Positions 50,695-59,240 of a stretch of DNA of 64,000 bases are shown here, piece after piece (positions within the stretch are counted from its first letter, which is position 1; each line of letters starts with the position of its first letter). Source of the stretch: Ilyobacter_A sp963668015 (GTDB taxonomy: Bacteria > Fusobacteriota > Fusobacteriia > Fusobacteriales > Fusobacteriaceae). Position numbers and translations under genes: made by a program. The notes below the pieces were generated by a model. It did not search any database. It was not told the DNA's origin and saw only the letters and a list, made by a program, of their open reading frames with translations. The DNA lies in assembly GCA_963668015.2 (NCBI GenBank), contig CAXXCR010000007.1, forward strand, positions 1-64,000, given 5' to 3'.

Positions 50695-51852
50695 ATGATA
50701 GAGTTGAAAAATGTATCAAAAAGTTTTAATGGGAAAACAAAAGTCGTAAACAACTTGAACCTAAAAGTAGGCGAGGGAGAATTTGTTGTTCTAATTGGTG
50801 AAAGTGGCTGCGGTAAGACAACCACAATGAAAATGATAAACCTCTTAGAAAAACCAAGTTCAGGAGAACTTTTTATAAACGGTGAAAACATAAAAAACCA
50901 GGACCTTATGGATCTGAGAAGAAATATAGGTTATGTCATTCAAAAAGTAGGGCTTTTTCCACATATGACAGTTGGAGAAAACATTGAACTTGTTCCAAAA
51001 CTTAAAAGTTGGGACAAGGAAAAAAGAAAGCTTAGGGCGATGGAGCTTTTGGAAATGGTTGATTTAGAGCCGGAAGAGTACTACTACAGATACCCAAATG
51101 AACTTAGTGGTGGTCAGCAGCAAAGAATAGGTATAGCAAGAGCCCTTGCCGTAAATCCAGATATTATATTAATGGACGAACCGTTCAGTGCACTAGACCC
51201 TATAACAAGAGAAAAACTTCAAGACGAGATGCTAAAACTACAAGAGGAGCTAAAAAAAACAATCGTTTTTGTAACCCATGATATGGATGAGGCACTAAAG
51301 CTTGCGGACAAAATAGCTGTTGTAAAAGATGGTAAAATTCTGCAGTTTGACACGCCGGAAGAAATATTAAAGAACCCCAAAAATGAATTTGTTGAGTTCT
51401 TTATAGGAAAAGAAAGATTGTGGAAAACACCGGAGATGCTATTGGCAAAGGATATAATGAAGAAAAAGGTGGCAAAAATAAGCTCAGAGGGTACCCTTTC
51501 AAGGGCTATAGAGATAATGAAAGAAAAGGATACAACAATGGTTGTGGTTGTAGACAGAGTAAAGGAAAAGCCCCAAGAGATAGTTGGAGTGGTAACGCCT
51601 AAAATCCTTAGGATATCTGAAAAGAAAAAACATCCTGGCAGTTTTAAAATAAAAGATATAATGAGAAAAGAGTTTGTGACGGTAAATGAAAATACAAACA
51701 TGGTTGAAGTTCTAGGCATCATGTCTGAGAGGGATTTTAGAAGTATCCCGGTAACGGATAAGGAAAATAAAGTAGTTGGAGTAATCACACCAATAAGCTT
51801 GCTAAACATAATACATGAAATCTCTCCAAGTTCAGAGAAAGAGGAGGTATAA
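50695..51852 (+). CDS. opuCA: Osmoprotectant ABC transporter ATPase with CBS domains
   Basis: The 385-residue protein combines an ABC ATPase (Walker A GESGCGKTT, GYVIQKVGLFPHM, signature LSGGQQQRIGIARAL, Walker B ILMDEPFSALDP) with two C-terminal CBS domains (about 255-310 and 320-380: VGVVTPKILRI, FRSIPVTDKENKVVGVITPI). This is the OpuCA/OpuBA/ProV type, where the CBS pair senses ionic strength. It powers uptake of glycine betaine, carnitine, choline or related solutes. GAAAGGTGGG precedes the ATG. The downstream genes complete the importer. Confidence 0.93.
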   Translation: MIELKNVSKSFNGKTKVVNNLNLKVGEGEFVVLIGESGCGKTTTMKMINLLEKPSSGELFINGENIKNQDLMDLRRNIGYVIQKVGLFPHMTVGENIELVPKLKSWDKEKRKLRAMELLEMVDLEPEEYYYRYPNELSGGQQQRIGIARALAVNPDIILMDEPFSALDPITREKLQDEMLKLQEELKKTIVFVTHDMDEALKLADKIAVVKDGKILQFDTPEEILKNPKNEFVEFFIGKERLWKTPEMLLAKDIMKKKVAKISSEGTLSRAIEIMKEKDTTMVVVVDRVKEKPQEIVGVVTPKILRISEKKKHPGSFKIKDIMRKEFVTVNENTNMVEVLGIMSERDFRSIPVTDKENKVVGVITPISLLNIIHEISPSSEKEEV

Positions 51853-51853
51853 A

Positions 51854-52492
51854 ATGAATTTTTTTCAATTTATAAGTTATAGAATGGGCGATGTGGCAAA
51901 GGCAGCTTTGAGGCATATACAGATTACAGGTACGGCAGTATTGCTGGCTGTAATCATAGGGGTACCTATAGGCATTTACATAACAAAAAACAGGAAGATT
52001 TCTGATACTGTTTTAAATATAGCAAATATTTTTCAAACGCTACCTAGTTTAGCACTTTTTGGACTTATAATACCTATACTGGGGATAGGTTTTACACCAT
52101 CGGTATTCGTACTTTTCTTGTATGCGCTCCTGCCAATAATAAAAAATACATACATCGGGGTGGATAGTATAGACCCAGCTGCCATAGAAGCAGGCAGAGG
52201 TATGGGTATGACTACGCTTCAAATACTTTACATGATTGAAATACCGTTGGCACTGCCTGTAATAATGGGAGGGGTTAGGATATCTACAGTAATCAATATC
52301 GGTACAGCTACCATAGCAGCACTTATTGGTGCGGGTGGACTCGGTGATTTTATATTTAAGGGAATATCTATGAACAGCAACAACATGATATTAACTGGTG
52401 CTGTTCCTGCAGCATTGTTGGCTCTAGGTGTAGATTTTGTACTGGGAAAAATAGAAAAGTGGCTGACACCAAAGGGAATAGCTGCTAAATAA
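51854..52492 (+). CDS. opuCB: Osmoprotectant ABC transporter permease
   Basis: The product of about 212 residues has five hydrophobic segments and the permease loop EAGRGMGMTTLQILYMIEIP (EAA motif), as well as IANIFQTLPSLALFGLIIP. It is the OpuCB-type permease. The ATG at 51854 follows GAGGAGG by 7 bases, one base after the ATPase stop. Only one permease gene is present; systems such as OpuC use two, so this one may homodimerise. Confidence 0.92.
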   Translation: MNFFQFISYRMGDVAKAALRHIQITGTAVLLAVIIGVPIGIYITKNRKISDTVLNIANIFQTLPSLALFGLIIPILGIGFTPSVFVLFLYALLPIIKNTYIGVDSIDPAAIEAGRGMGMTTLQILYMIEIPLALPVIMGGVRISTVINIGTATIAALIGAGGLGDFIFKGISMNSNNMILTGAVPAALLALGVDFVLGKIEKWLTPKGIAAK

Positions 52493-52508
52493 TTTAAGGA
52501 GGATATGG

Positions 52509-53396
52509 ATGAAGAAATTATTTTCAAAATTTGGACTAATGTTTGTTTTTACAGCGGTAGTTTTATTAACAGGATGTGGTGGAGAAAAACAGGAAGTTAT
52601 AAAGATAGGGCACAAAAACTTTACTGAGCAAAGAATTCTTGGTGAAATGATGGCTGTTTTAATCGAAGAAAATACTGATTGCAAAACAGAGGTAAAAGAA
52701 CTAGGTGGAACTATGCTTGTAGATGCAGGAATTAAAAGCGGAGACCTAGATATCAGTGCAGAATACACAGGTACAGGTTACATATACCTATTGAAGGCAA
52801 GCGGTTTGAATGACCCTGAAAAAATTTATCAATATGTAAAAGATGAATTTGCAAAAAAGGGGATCACTTGGTTAAGTCCTCTTGGGTTCAACAACACTTA
52901 TGCATTTGCATTGAAGCCTGAATTAGCAGAAAAATATAACTTGAAAAAGATGTCTGATTTATCTGGAATAGCTGAGAATTTAAAAATTGGGGAAAATGCG
53001 GACTTCTTTAACAGACCCGACGGGATGCCTGGGATAAAAAAAACTTATGGATTTGAATTTGAAGAAGAGGTCGGTATGGATCCTGGACTTAAGTATATCG
53101 CTGTAGACCAAGGTGATATTGATGTAGCTGTTGTTTATACTACCGACGGCATGCTTAAAAAATATAATCTTGTAGTGCTAGAAGATGATAAAAACTTCTT
53201 CCCACCGTATGATGCTGTGCCTAGAATGAAGACAGAATTTGCCGAATCTCATCCTGAAATCGTAGAAGAGCTAGAAAAGTTTGGAGGGATTTTCTCCAAT
53301 GAAGATTTCCAAAAATATAACTATCAAGTAGACGTTAAAGAGCTTCCTATAAGAAAAGTTGCAGAAGATGCGCTGAAAGAAAAAGGGTTAATCTAA
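52509..53396 (+). CDS. opuCC: Osmoprotectant-binding lipoprotein
   Basis: The 295-residue protein has a signal peptide ending in a lipobox (VVLLTGCGG; Cys about residue 22), then a mature domain with IKIGHKNFTEQRILGEMMA, DISAEYTGTGYIYLL and VDQGDIDVAVVYTTDG. These are family features of OpuCC/OpuBC betaine-choline binding proteins. Anchored outside the membrane, it would deliver solute to the importer. GAGGAT precedes the ATG, 16 bases after the permease. Confidence 0.93.
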   Translation: MKKLFSKFGLMFVFTAVVLLTGCGGEKQEVIKIGHKNFTEQRILGEMMAVLIEENTDCKTEVKELGGTMLVDAGIKSGDLDISAEYTGTGYIYLLKASGLNDPEKIYQYVKDEFAKKGITWLSPLGFNNTYAFALKPELAEKYNLKKMSDLSGIAENLKIGENADFFNRPDGMPGIKKTYGFEFEEEVGMDPGLKYIAVDQGDIDVAVVYTTDGMLKKYNLVVLEDDKNFFPPYDAVPRMKTEFAESHPEIVEELEKFGGIFSNEDFQKYNYQVDVKELPIRKVAEDALKEKGLI

Positions 53397-53427
53397 ATTG
53401 AAGTTATTTTAGTAAACTTAAGTAAGT

Positions 53428-53463
53428 TTTGAACCTTCACAACCTAGATTATGAAGGTTCAAA
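53428..53463. other. Inverted repeat after the osmoprotectant operon
   Basis: TTTGAACCTTC pairs perfectly with GAAGGTTCAAA around 14 bases. There is no T tract, so it is not a clear terminator; it could end the transcript by another route or bind protein. The rest of 53464-53619 shows TTGACA at 53555-53560 but no matching -10. Confidence 0.5.
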
Positions 53464-53619
53464 TTAAGATAGATCTTCTTTTGTGGAGTTTTGAATTGAT
53501 TTAACCTGCGTATGAAAAAACCAGAAATCTAGTATTACTTTATTCGATAAAGGTTTGACAATTAGTTCGGGATGTGTTAGTTTAATAATAGAGGTTATTT
53601 TTATTTTTAGGAGGCTAAA

Positions 53620-54420
53620 ATGTCAAAAGGAGGCGCACGTCCAGGTGCTGGTAGAAAGCCAAAAGAAGAGGTTTTAAAAGTAGCTAATTTCAGGTTATCT
53701 ATTGAAGATTTAAAAATTTTAGATAAAAAAGGGATTGGAAAAAACTCAAGCGAAAAACTTAGATATATTTTGAACAAGTTCAAAAGTGAGAAAATTAATA
53801 GATCAAAGAGGAGAAAAGCTTATACTGTCGAGAAGTATAAATCATTTGAAGAGGCGAACTTAAAATTTGAATCGATTTTGTCTGATTGGGAGAAGCTGGA
53901 TAAAAATAAGTTTCTTTTAGAAAGCTTGCTGAAGAATGATGTTCGTATGAAAATTGAGATAAAAAATAGAAAACATATTGAAAGCCTCGATTCTTTTGAT
54001 GAGTTAAAAAAATTTGAATGGTTCTTGCAAAATATTGATTTTAAGTGGGTGGGTCCAAATATATCAGAAGTGAACATATACTTGAAAAAAGGGGACTATT
54101 CAATAATTCTTCCTGTAAGTAAAGACGGAAATGAGTTCGTTATAAAATACAAGGATAATCTAATAGAAGAAACTGTGGACGAAATAGGAGCTATTTCACT
54201 AGAAGAGGAGGACATGCTCTCATATTTCTATGAAGAGCTGCAGGATTTATTGTTTAAAAAGAAATGTTTTTTAGAGACTAAAAATAGCTTATATCAAAAG
54301 AAATATATAAATGGGGATATTTATAGAACTTTGGAGCTTGATAATATTACTATAATAGAAATAGATTATATAAGTGAAGAAAATATAGCAATTTTAAGCG
54401 TAATTAAAAACTTAAGTTAA
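53620..54420 (+). CDS. Putative DNA-binding protein with GARPGAGRKP motif
   Basis: The 266-residue protein begins with the basic GGARPGAGRKPKEEV motif often seen at the N terminus of plasmid, phage terminase-small or repressor-like DNA-binding proteins. A strand and helices (VANFRLSIEDLKILDKKGIG) follow, which could be a ribbon-helix-helix fold. The remaining 190 residues are acidic with alternating strands and no recognised domain. AGGAGGC precedes the ATG. A terminator follows the stop, so it is a single gene. DNA binding is inference; the C-terminal part is unassigned. Confidence 0.55.
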   Translation: MSKGGARPGAGRKPKEEVLKVANFRLSIEDLKILDKKGIGKNSSEKLRYILNKFKSEKINRSKRRKAYTVEKYKSFEEANLKFESILSDWEKLDKNKFLLESLLKNDVRMKIEIKNRKHIESLDSFDELKKFEWFLQNIDFKWVGPNISEVNIYLKKGDYSIILPVSKDGNEFVIKYKDNLIEETVDEIGAISLEEEDMLSYFYEELQDLLFKKKCFLETKNSLYQKKYINGDIYRTLELDNITIIEIDYISEENIAILSVIKNLS

Positions 54421-54427
54421 AAATAAA

Positions 54428-54460
54428 CAGAAGGGGGCCACCCCTTCTATTTATTTTTAT
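54428..54460 (+). terminator. Rho-independent terminator
   Basis: AGAAGGGG pairs with CCCCTTCT around GCCA, followed by ATTTATTTTTATT. Confidence 0.85.
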
Positions 54461-54643
54461 TATTTTCTTAATAAGTGAATGTTTAATGGAATTTAAATAG
54501 TTCTTATACGGAACTTTCTACTGTTATGCTGTGTATAAATTCTGAGTCTAGTCTAAAATTTTTATAAACTATTCAGATTGATTTTGAAAAGTTATAGTGT
54601 ATTGTTATTTGTATTACTAAAATATGAAATTATAGGGGGTAAG

Positions 54644-55276
54644 ATGAAAATTATAGGTATTGTGGGCAGCAGGAGAAAAAAAGGGAATACATTTAATATG
54701 GTTAACCAGGTCTTAAATGGTGTTGAAAGCAGCGGTTCTCAGGTAGAGTTAATCAATTTAAGTGATTATAAAATTAACCCTTGTCTTGGATGCGAAGGTT
54801 GTAAAGACTCTTTTGAATGTGTCATAAATGATGACTTTAATAAAATTGTCTCACTAATCCAAGAAGCTGATGGAGTCGTAATCGGCTCTCCTACTTACTG
54901 GTACAACGTAACTGGAGATATGAAAATTTTTCTTGACAGATGCTACAGTCTTATTTTGTTTCCGGAAAATGACAGAAGCATCTGGGTGAGTGCTTTTGAA
55001 GATCAAGGGAAAATTGGGGTCCCGGTTGCTGTATGCGAACAACACGATGAATCTATGATGGGGTATACTTATGAAACACTAAAAAAAGTTATGACAGACT
55101 TAAATATAAGAGTATGCTTTGGATTGAAAGGCAGCGGACATTTTGAAGCTGATGGGGCTGTTAAAGATAGGAAATTGATGGATGAAGCTAAAAATGCAGG
55201 TGTCAAATTAGTTAGAGCAATTAAGCTCAAGAAAAATGCTTATAATCTTATAGATAAAACTAATTTAAAAATTTAA
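54644..55276 (+). CDS. NADPH-dependent FMN reductase/iron-sulfur flavoprotein family
   Basis: The product of about 210 residues starts with an FMN-binding GSRRKKGNTFNMVNQVL loop, has the cysteine cluster NPCLGCEGCKDSFEC and a GSPTYWYNVTGDMKIFLDRC segment, as in the flavodoxin-fold iron-sulfur flavoprotein family. It would transfer electrons with FMN and perhaps an Fe-S cluster. The ATG at 54644 follows AGGGGGT; upstream frame residues lack a ribosome site. No partner gene adjoins it. Confidence 0.85.
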   Translation: MKIIGIVGSRRKKGNTFNMVNQVLNGVESSGSQVELINLSDYKINPCLGCEGCKDSFECVINDDFNKIVSLIQEADGVVIGSPTYWYNVTGDMKIFLDRCYSLILFPENDRSIWVSAFEDQGKIGVPVAVCEQHDESMMGYTYETLKKVMTDLNIRVCFGLKGSGHFEADGAVKDRKLMDEAKNAGVKLVRAIKLKKNAYNLIDKTNLKI

Positions 55277-55454
55277 AGAGAAATATGGTGATTATCCTGG
55301 TGCAGGGGTAGTGATAAACAGTGAAAAATCGATATTGAAAAGATATTAAATTGGTTCTAAAAATACTTTATATATAGAGACTCAGTCAGCAGGGCGTGGA
55401 GTTTTATACTTGGTGGAACAATTTTACTAATATTAAATCAAATGGCTGCTTGTT

Positions 55455-55760
55455 ATAACAAATATTGAATTTCTGAGAATCTTTTTGCACACAGAGTTTC
55501 ACAGAGATTTAGAACATGAGCTTCACAGAGAAATCCTTAAGTCAAAAGTTTTATTCTTTGTCACGAATCTCACGAATGATTCAAAACCTTGAAAATTAAA
55601 GATTTTTAGTAAGCCTCTGTGAAGCTCACTCTTTTCCCCCGTGCAACTCTGTGACCAATTTTTTGACTTTCTATTCGTGATAATTAGTGCGATTCGTGAC
55701 CAAAAAAGTTTTTATATCCTTACAAGAAATTCAGTAATTTATAGCAAGAATTTTAAGTAG
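55455..55760. repeat. Dispersed intergenic repeat, family B, copy 2
   Basis: It shares ordered blocks with 14574-14810: ACAGAGTTTCACAGAG, GAGCTTCACAGAGAA, CTCTGTGAAGCTCACTC, ATTCGTG, GTGCGATT and GTGACCAAAAAAGTTTTTATAT. The left end TTATAACAAATATTGAATTT and the right end AAATTCAGTAATTTATAG are imperfect inverses. It occupies most of the roughly 520-base gap 55277-55797; 55277-55454 shows only AT-rich DNA with no gene. Confidence 0.75.
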
Positions 55761-55920
55761 TAACTTGAGTTAACATTATTCAAAAGCGAGGTGTTCAATA
55801 ATTTATTATACTATCATAATTATATTTTTAATCAGTATTCTATTCTATCTTTTAATTCGTTTAAAAAGCCTGGAAAATCAATTTACAGATGATATTGAAG
55901 AAAAAAGAGGCTTTGGAACC

Positions 55921-56649
55921 TTGAGAAATCACCCAAATACATTTAAAAAAGTTTTGAAAAATTCGAAAGAAAGAGCTGTAAAAAATATCGGTATCAGGTT
56001 TACTATAATACGAAGAATTGTTTTTATTTTGTGGTTATTGATTGTTATAATTTTAATTATCTTTCCTTTTATGGGGACTTTTTCAAAAGGGGTTCTTTCT
56101 ATATTAGCATCAACCGGAACAATTCTTTTTGGATTTGCAGCTAAACCTTTTATTGAAAATATAATTGCAGGAATGGTTATTACGTTATCAAAACAATTTA
56201 ACATAGGGGATACAATCACTATAGAGGAAAATTACGGAATAGTAGAAGATATTACTATGACTCATACTATAATAAAACTCTGGGATTGGAAGAGGTTCGT
56301 TATACCAAATGTTAATATGCTGAGAGAAAATTTTGTTAATTACACTCTTGTAGAAGACTCTCAATGGTCGAAAATCGAGTTTTGGATTTCGTACGAGGCT
56401 GATATAGATTTAGTAAAAAAAACAGCTATTAAAATAGCGAAAGAGAGTTCTTATATAAAAGATGAAAGTGAACCAAATTTTTGGGTAATGGATATGACAT
56501 CTGAAAATATTAAATGTTGGATTGTTGGATTAACCGATTCTCCAGCAAATAGCTGGTTTTTTAAAAGTGATTTTATGACTAAATTCTGCGTAGAACTTAA
56601 AAAATTAAACATAAAACCACATTTTAAATACATCAAAGTAAATAATTAA
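55921..56649 (+). CDS. MscS-family mechanosensitive channel
   Basis: The frame from TTG 55921 gives 242 residues with one hydrophobic segment near 31-50, then the pore helix LSILASTGTILFGFAAKPFIENIIAG, QFNIGDTITIEENYGIVEDI and a beta domain, all MscS features. It opens under membrane tension and releases solutes on osmotic downshift. The frame continues upstream without a stop for 40 more codons, encoding another transmembrane helix, and a GAGGTG site stands before an ATA/ATT near 55798-55801. No standard start codon is available there, so the true start may be a rare one. Confidence 0.88.
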   Translation: MRNHPNTFKKVLKNSKERAVKNIGIRFTIIRRIVFILWLLIVIILIIFPFMGTFSKGVLSILASTGTILFGFAAKPFIENIIAGMVITLSKQFNIGDTITIEENYGIVEDITMTHTIIKLWDWKRFVIPNVNMLRENFVNYTLVEDSQWSKIEFWISYEADIDLVKKTAIKIAKESSYIKDESEPNFWVMDMTSENIKCWIVGLTDSPANSWFFKSDFMTKFCVELKKLNIKPHFKYIKVNN

Positions 56650-56776
56650 GAATAAATTATACTAGATAAGTTATAGAATATAAAATATGTAATTTTCATT
56701 TCTAATTGTAGTATTTTTAAATTAGCTATCATAACGCACATGATTAAATATAAGCAATTTTATAATGGAGGTTAAA

Positions 56777-57727
56777 ATGGTTGAAATTTTATTTAAAGAT
56801 GGAAAAATAAAAAAACTATCTAGCTTATTTGATTTTGATATTGAAAGAGAGAAAATTTTAAGTATTCAGTTATTTGAAGCAACAGAGCGAGAGATATCCA
56901 TTTTATCAAAACAATTAAACTTTATTGTGCAGCCATTAGACAAAAGAAGTGAGATAGAGATAAGTTCAAGATATGTCGAAATAGACTCTCAGATTTTTCT
57001 AAATTTGACTATACCAACTTTAGGCTCGAATCGGACTATTCAAGAAGGACTTGCACATATAATAATTTTGGAAGATTTAATGATTTTAAATTTAAAAGAT
57101 GTTTCAAAGGTTTCACTAAATAACATCATAAAAAATAGAAATATTGACCTAAATAAAATCAGTTCTAGTCTAGCTTTAACACTTTTTCTTTTAAGTGCAC
57201 TTACTGATTATTACGCAGATTTAATAGAACTAGTCTCAAAGAAAGTAAAGAAATATTTTGAAAAAATCATAAACCTTAAAAATATTTCTGTTGATGAACT
57301 TGATAATCTTACAAAAATAAAACTGGATAATATTCAACTTAGAGAGTGTTTAATAGAGTTACAAAGAATTATTTTACAGATTAGAAGAAATCCAAGAATA
57401 GACGAAAAAAGTAAAAAACTTCTTATTTCTGAAAGTAAGGATTTGTCAGTTATAAACGGACATATAAAGTATAATTTTGATAGACTTAATGACCTAAAGG
57501 AAAATATTTCTAGTAAAATAGAATTAGAACAAAATCATATAATAAAGATATTTACAGTTGTTACGGTATGCATTGCTCCTCCAACTTTAATAGCCGGGAT
57601 ATATGGGATGAATTTTTCTTATATGCCAGATTTGCATTGGCGATATGGTTATCCTGTCGCTGTAATAATTATGACTTTATCAGTATTAGTAACTCTTAGT
57701 ATACTAAAATTCAAAAAATGGATTTAG
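56777..57727 (+). CDS. CorA-family magnesium/divalent cation transporter
   Basis: The protein of about 316 residues has a soluble N-terminal domain with long helices and two C-terminal transmembrane helices. The YGMN signature lies in GIYGMNFSYMPDLHWRYGYP after TM1, diagnostic of CorA. It forms a pentameric channel for Mg2+ or related ions. The ATG at 56777 follows ATGGAGGT by 6 bases. It lies 127 bases after mscS and may be transcribed with it. Confidence 0.93.
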   Translation: MVEILFKDGKIKKLSSLFDFDIEREKILSIQLFEATEREISILSKQLNFIVQPLDKRSEIEISSRYVEIDSQIFLNLTIPTLGSNRTIQEGLAHIIILEDLMILNLKDVSKVSLNNIIKNRNIDLNKISSSLALTLFLLSALTDYYADLIELVSKKVKKYFEKIINLKNISVDELDNLTKIKLDNIQLRECLIELQRIILQIRRNPRIDEKSKKLLISESKDLSVINGHIKYNFDRLNDLKENISSKIELEQNHIIKIFTVVTVCIAPPTLIAGIYGMNFSYMPDLHWRYGYPVAVIIMTLSVLVTLSILKFKKWI

Positions 57728-57940
57728 TAATTATTTAATCTATTAAACAACTGTTCAATTGATTTTTTAGTCTTTGAAGCAAAAGTGTGTACTTTTTAAT
57801 TATTCTGAAGTGTTGGAATCATTGTTTATTTCAATGTTAAAAATAGGAATAAATTTAATATAAAATTTCCGTATTTTATATTTAGGGGCTATAATACTAT
57901 AAATGAGAAAAATGTTTTCGTTGAAAGCGAGGTATCTTTA

Positions 57941-58408
57941 ATGGACATCAATTACTACTTTCCAAAGGTCGAAGAATACATATCAGAAGATTATGAAAAG
58001 CTTCTTTTGAAGATAATCGAAGAAAAGGATGAAGTTAAGTCGGAGTTTGAAATGAAAGAGTACAAGAAACTTGGTGCTGAACTCTGTGACTGTATACAGA
58101 TAGCTTTTACAATAGCGTACAAAAACGATCTTAACATCAAATTAAATGTAAAGCAGCTTCTTATGAAAGCGAAATATAAAACCTTGCAGAATGCCATACA
58201 GGACTTTGAAGTGGCATATAATAATCTTATAGATGGATTTGATCGTTTTGATATTTTGGACAAGCTTATCAGCTTGTACATCAGCAGGACTTTGAGAACC
58301 ATTTTGACACTGCAGAAAAAAGGGTACAGCATAGAAAACTTCTTCAAGGAGCACAGGAAAAAGATGATAGATAAAGATGCAAGAGAAGAAATACATATAA
58401 TAAGTTAG
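57941..58408 (+). CDS. Possible MazG-like protein
   Basis: The 155-residue helical protein has a stretch with EEKDEVKSEF, then ELCDCIQIAFTIAYKNDLNI, similar to the E-x-x-E ... E-x-x-D pattern of all-alpha MazG-like nucleotide pyrophosphatases. The second half is helical and lysine-rich. The match is partial, so NTP hydrolysis is uncertain. GCGAGG precedes the ATG, TATAAT (57890-57895) lies 45 bases upstream, and a strong terminator follows. Confidence 0.45.
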   Translation: MDINYYFPKVEEYISEDYEKLLLKIIEEKDEVKSEFEMKEYKKLGAELCDCIQIAFTIAYKNDLNIKLNVKQLLMKAKYKTLQNAIQDFEVAYNNLIDGFDRFDILDKLISLYISRTLRTILTLQKKGYSIENFFKEHRKKMIDKDAREEIHIIS

Positions 58409-58433
58409 GTCGGCAGCAGCCGACCTTTTTTTA
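58407..58433 (+). terminator. Rho-independent terminator
   Basis: AGGTCGGC pairs perfectly with GCCGACCT around AGCA, then T7. It lies between convergent genes and its T tract touches the stop of the minus-strand gene. Confidence 0.9.
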
Positions 58434-59105
58434 TTTCAAAATATCTGGATAATCTGAAAAAATCCCGTCGACTCCCATGTTTTGAAGTTTTCGCGCTAAA
58501 ACGACATTATTTACCGTATAAACAAAAATTTTTGATCCGCAATTATGTACGCTTTCCACAACATCTTTATTGACTTTTCTCACAGAAAAATTTATACAGT
58601 ATGGCGTAATGCCTGTATTTTTTATATAGGTTTTTATTTTTAACGGCACCCTGTAAAAAAGCAGCCCGAGTTTAACCTGTTTATTAAGTTTGTAAATTTT
58701 TTTAATGCAGTGGTGATCAAAAGAAGAGATTATTGTATTTTCCAGGCGATGGTATTTTTCTAAAATTTTCAACAAGTCAAGTTCGAGGTTTTGTCGGTGT
58801 CTTGCCTGGCTTTTTATTTCAATATTCAAAATGACGCTGTCTGGTATGAGTGATATTACGTTTTCCAAGCTGTCTAATGTGTCACCTGTTCCAGAATTTT
58901 TTATTAGTTCATCGAAAGTTATATTTCTTATATATGTTTTCGAATTTTTTAGTTTGAAATCATGGTGAAGCACCAGCTTTCTGTCTTTTGTCATCTGGAC
59001 ATCGATTTCTATGGCGCTGGTACCAAGCTGCAGGGCTTTTTTTATTGAAGCGACACTGTTTTCTGTTTCGTAGGCACTGGCACCTCTGTGGGCAAAAACT
59101 ATCAT
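58431..59105 (-). CDS. Glycerophosphodiester phosphodiesterase
   Basis: The 224-residue protein has the GDPD signature FAHRGASAYETENSV, AIEIDVQMTKDRKLVLHHD with catalytic and Ca/Mg ligands, LNIEIK and the C-terminal GVDGIFSDYPD. It hydrolyses glycerophosphodiesters such as glycerophosphocholine to glycerol 3-phosphate and an alcohol. It has no signal peptide, as in UgpQ, so it is cytoplasmic. GGAGGAG precedes the ATG. Confidence 0.93.
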   Translation of the reverse strand: MIVFAHRGASAYETENSVASIKKALQLGTSAIEIDVQMTKDRKLVLHHDFKLKNSKTYIRNITFDELIKNSGTGDTLDSLENVISLIPDSVILNIEIKSQARHRQNLELDLLKILEKYHRLENTIISSFDHHCIKKIYKLNKQVKLGLLFYRVPLKIKTYIKNTGITPYCINFSVRKVNKDVVESVHNCGSKIFVYTVNNVVLARKLQNMGVDGIFSDYPDILK

Positions 59106-59240
59106 AGGTCATCTCCTCCTGTATAACGTTACACTCTATATTCTACTACAAAATATTAGAGGAAAGGAAAAGTTTTATGAAGTTAGTATATCTTCATTGA
59201 CCTAATATCGATTTTATTGTGTAGAACGGGAGTGGGGATT

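Noticed and set aside
51219..51809. Minus-strand frame of 196 codons opposite opuCA
   Set aside because: It is antisense to a well-supported ATPase/CBS gene, with no ribosome site.
58431..58436. Overlap of the terminator with the glycerophosphodiesterase stop as a sign of a wrong gene end
   Set aside because: Convergent genes often share terminator sequence; the protein is full length.
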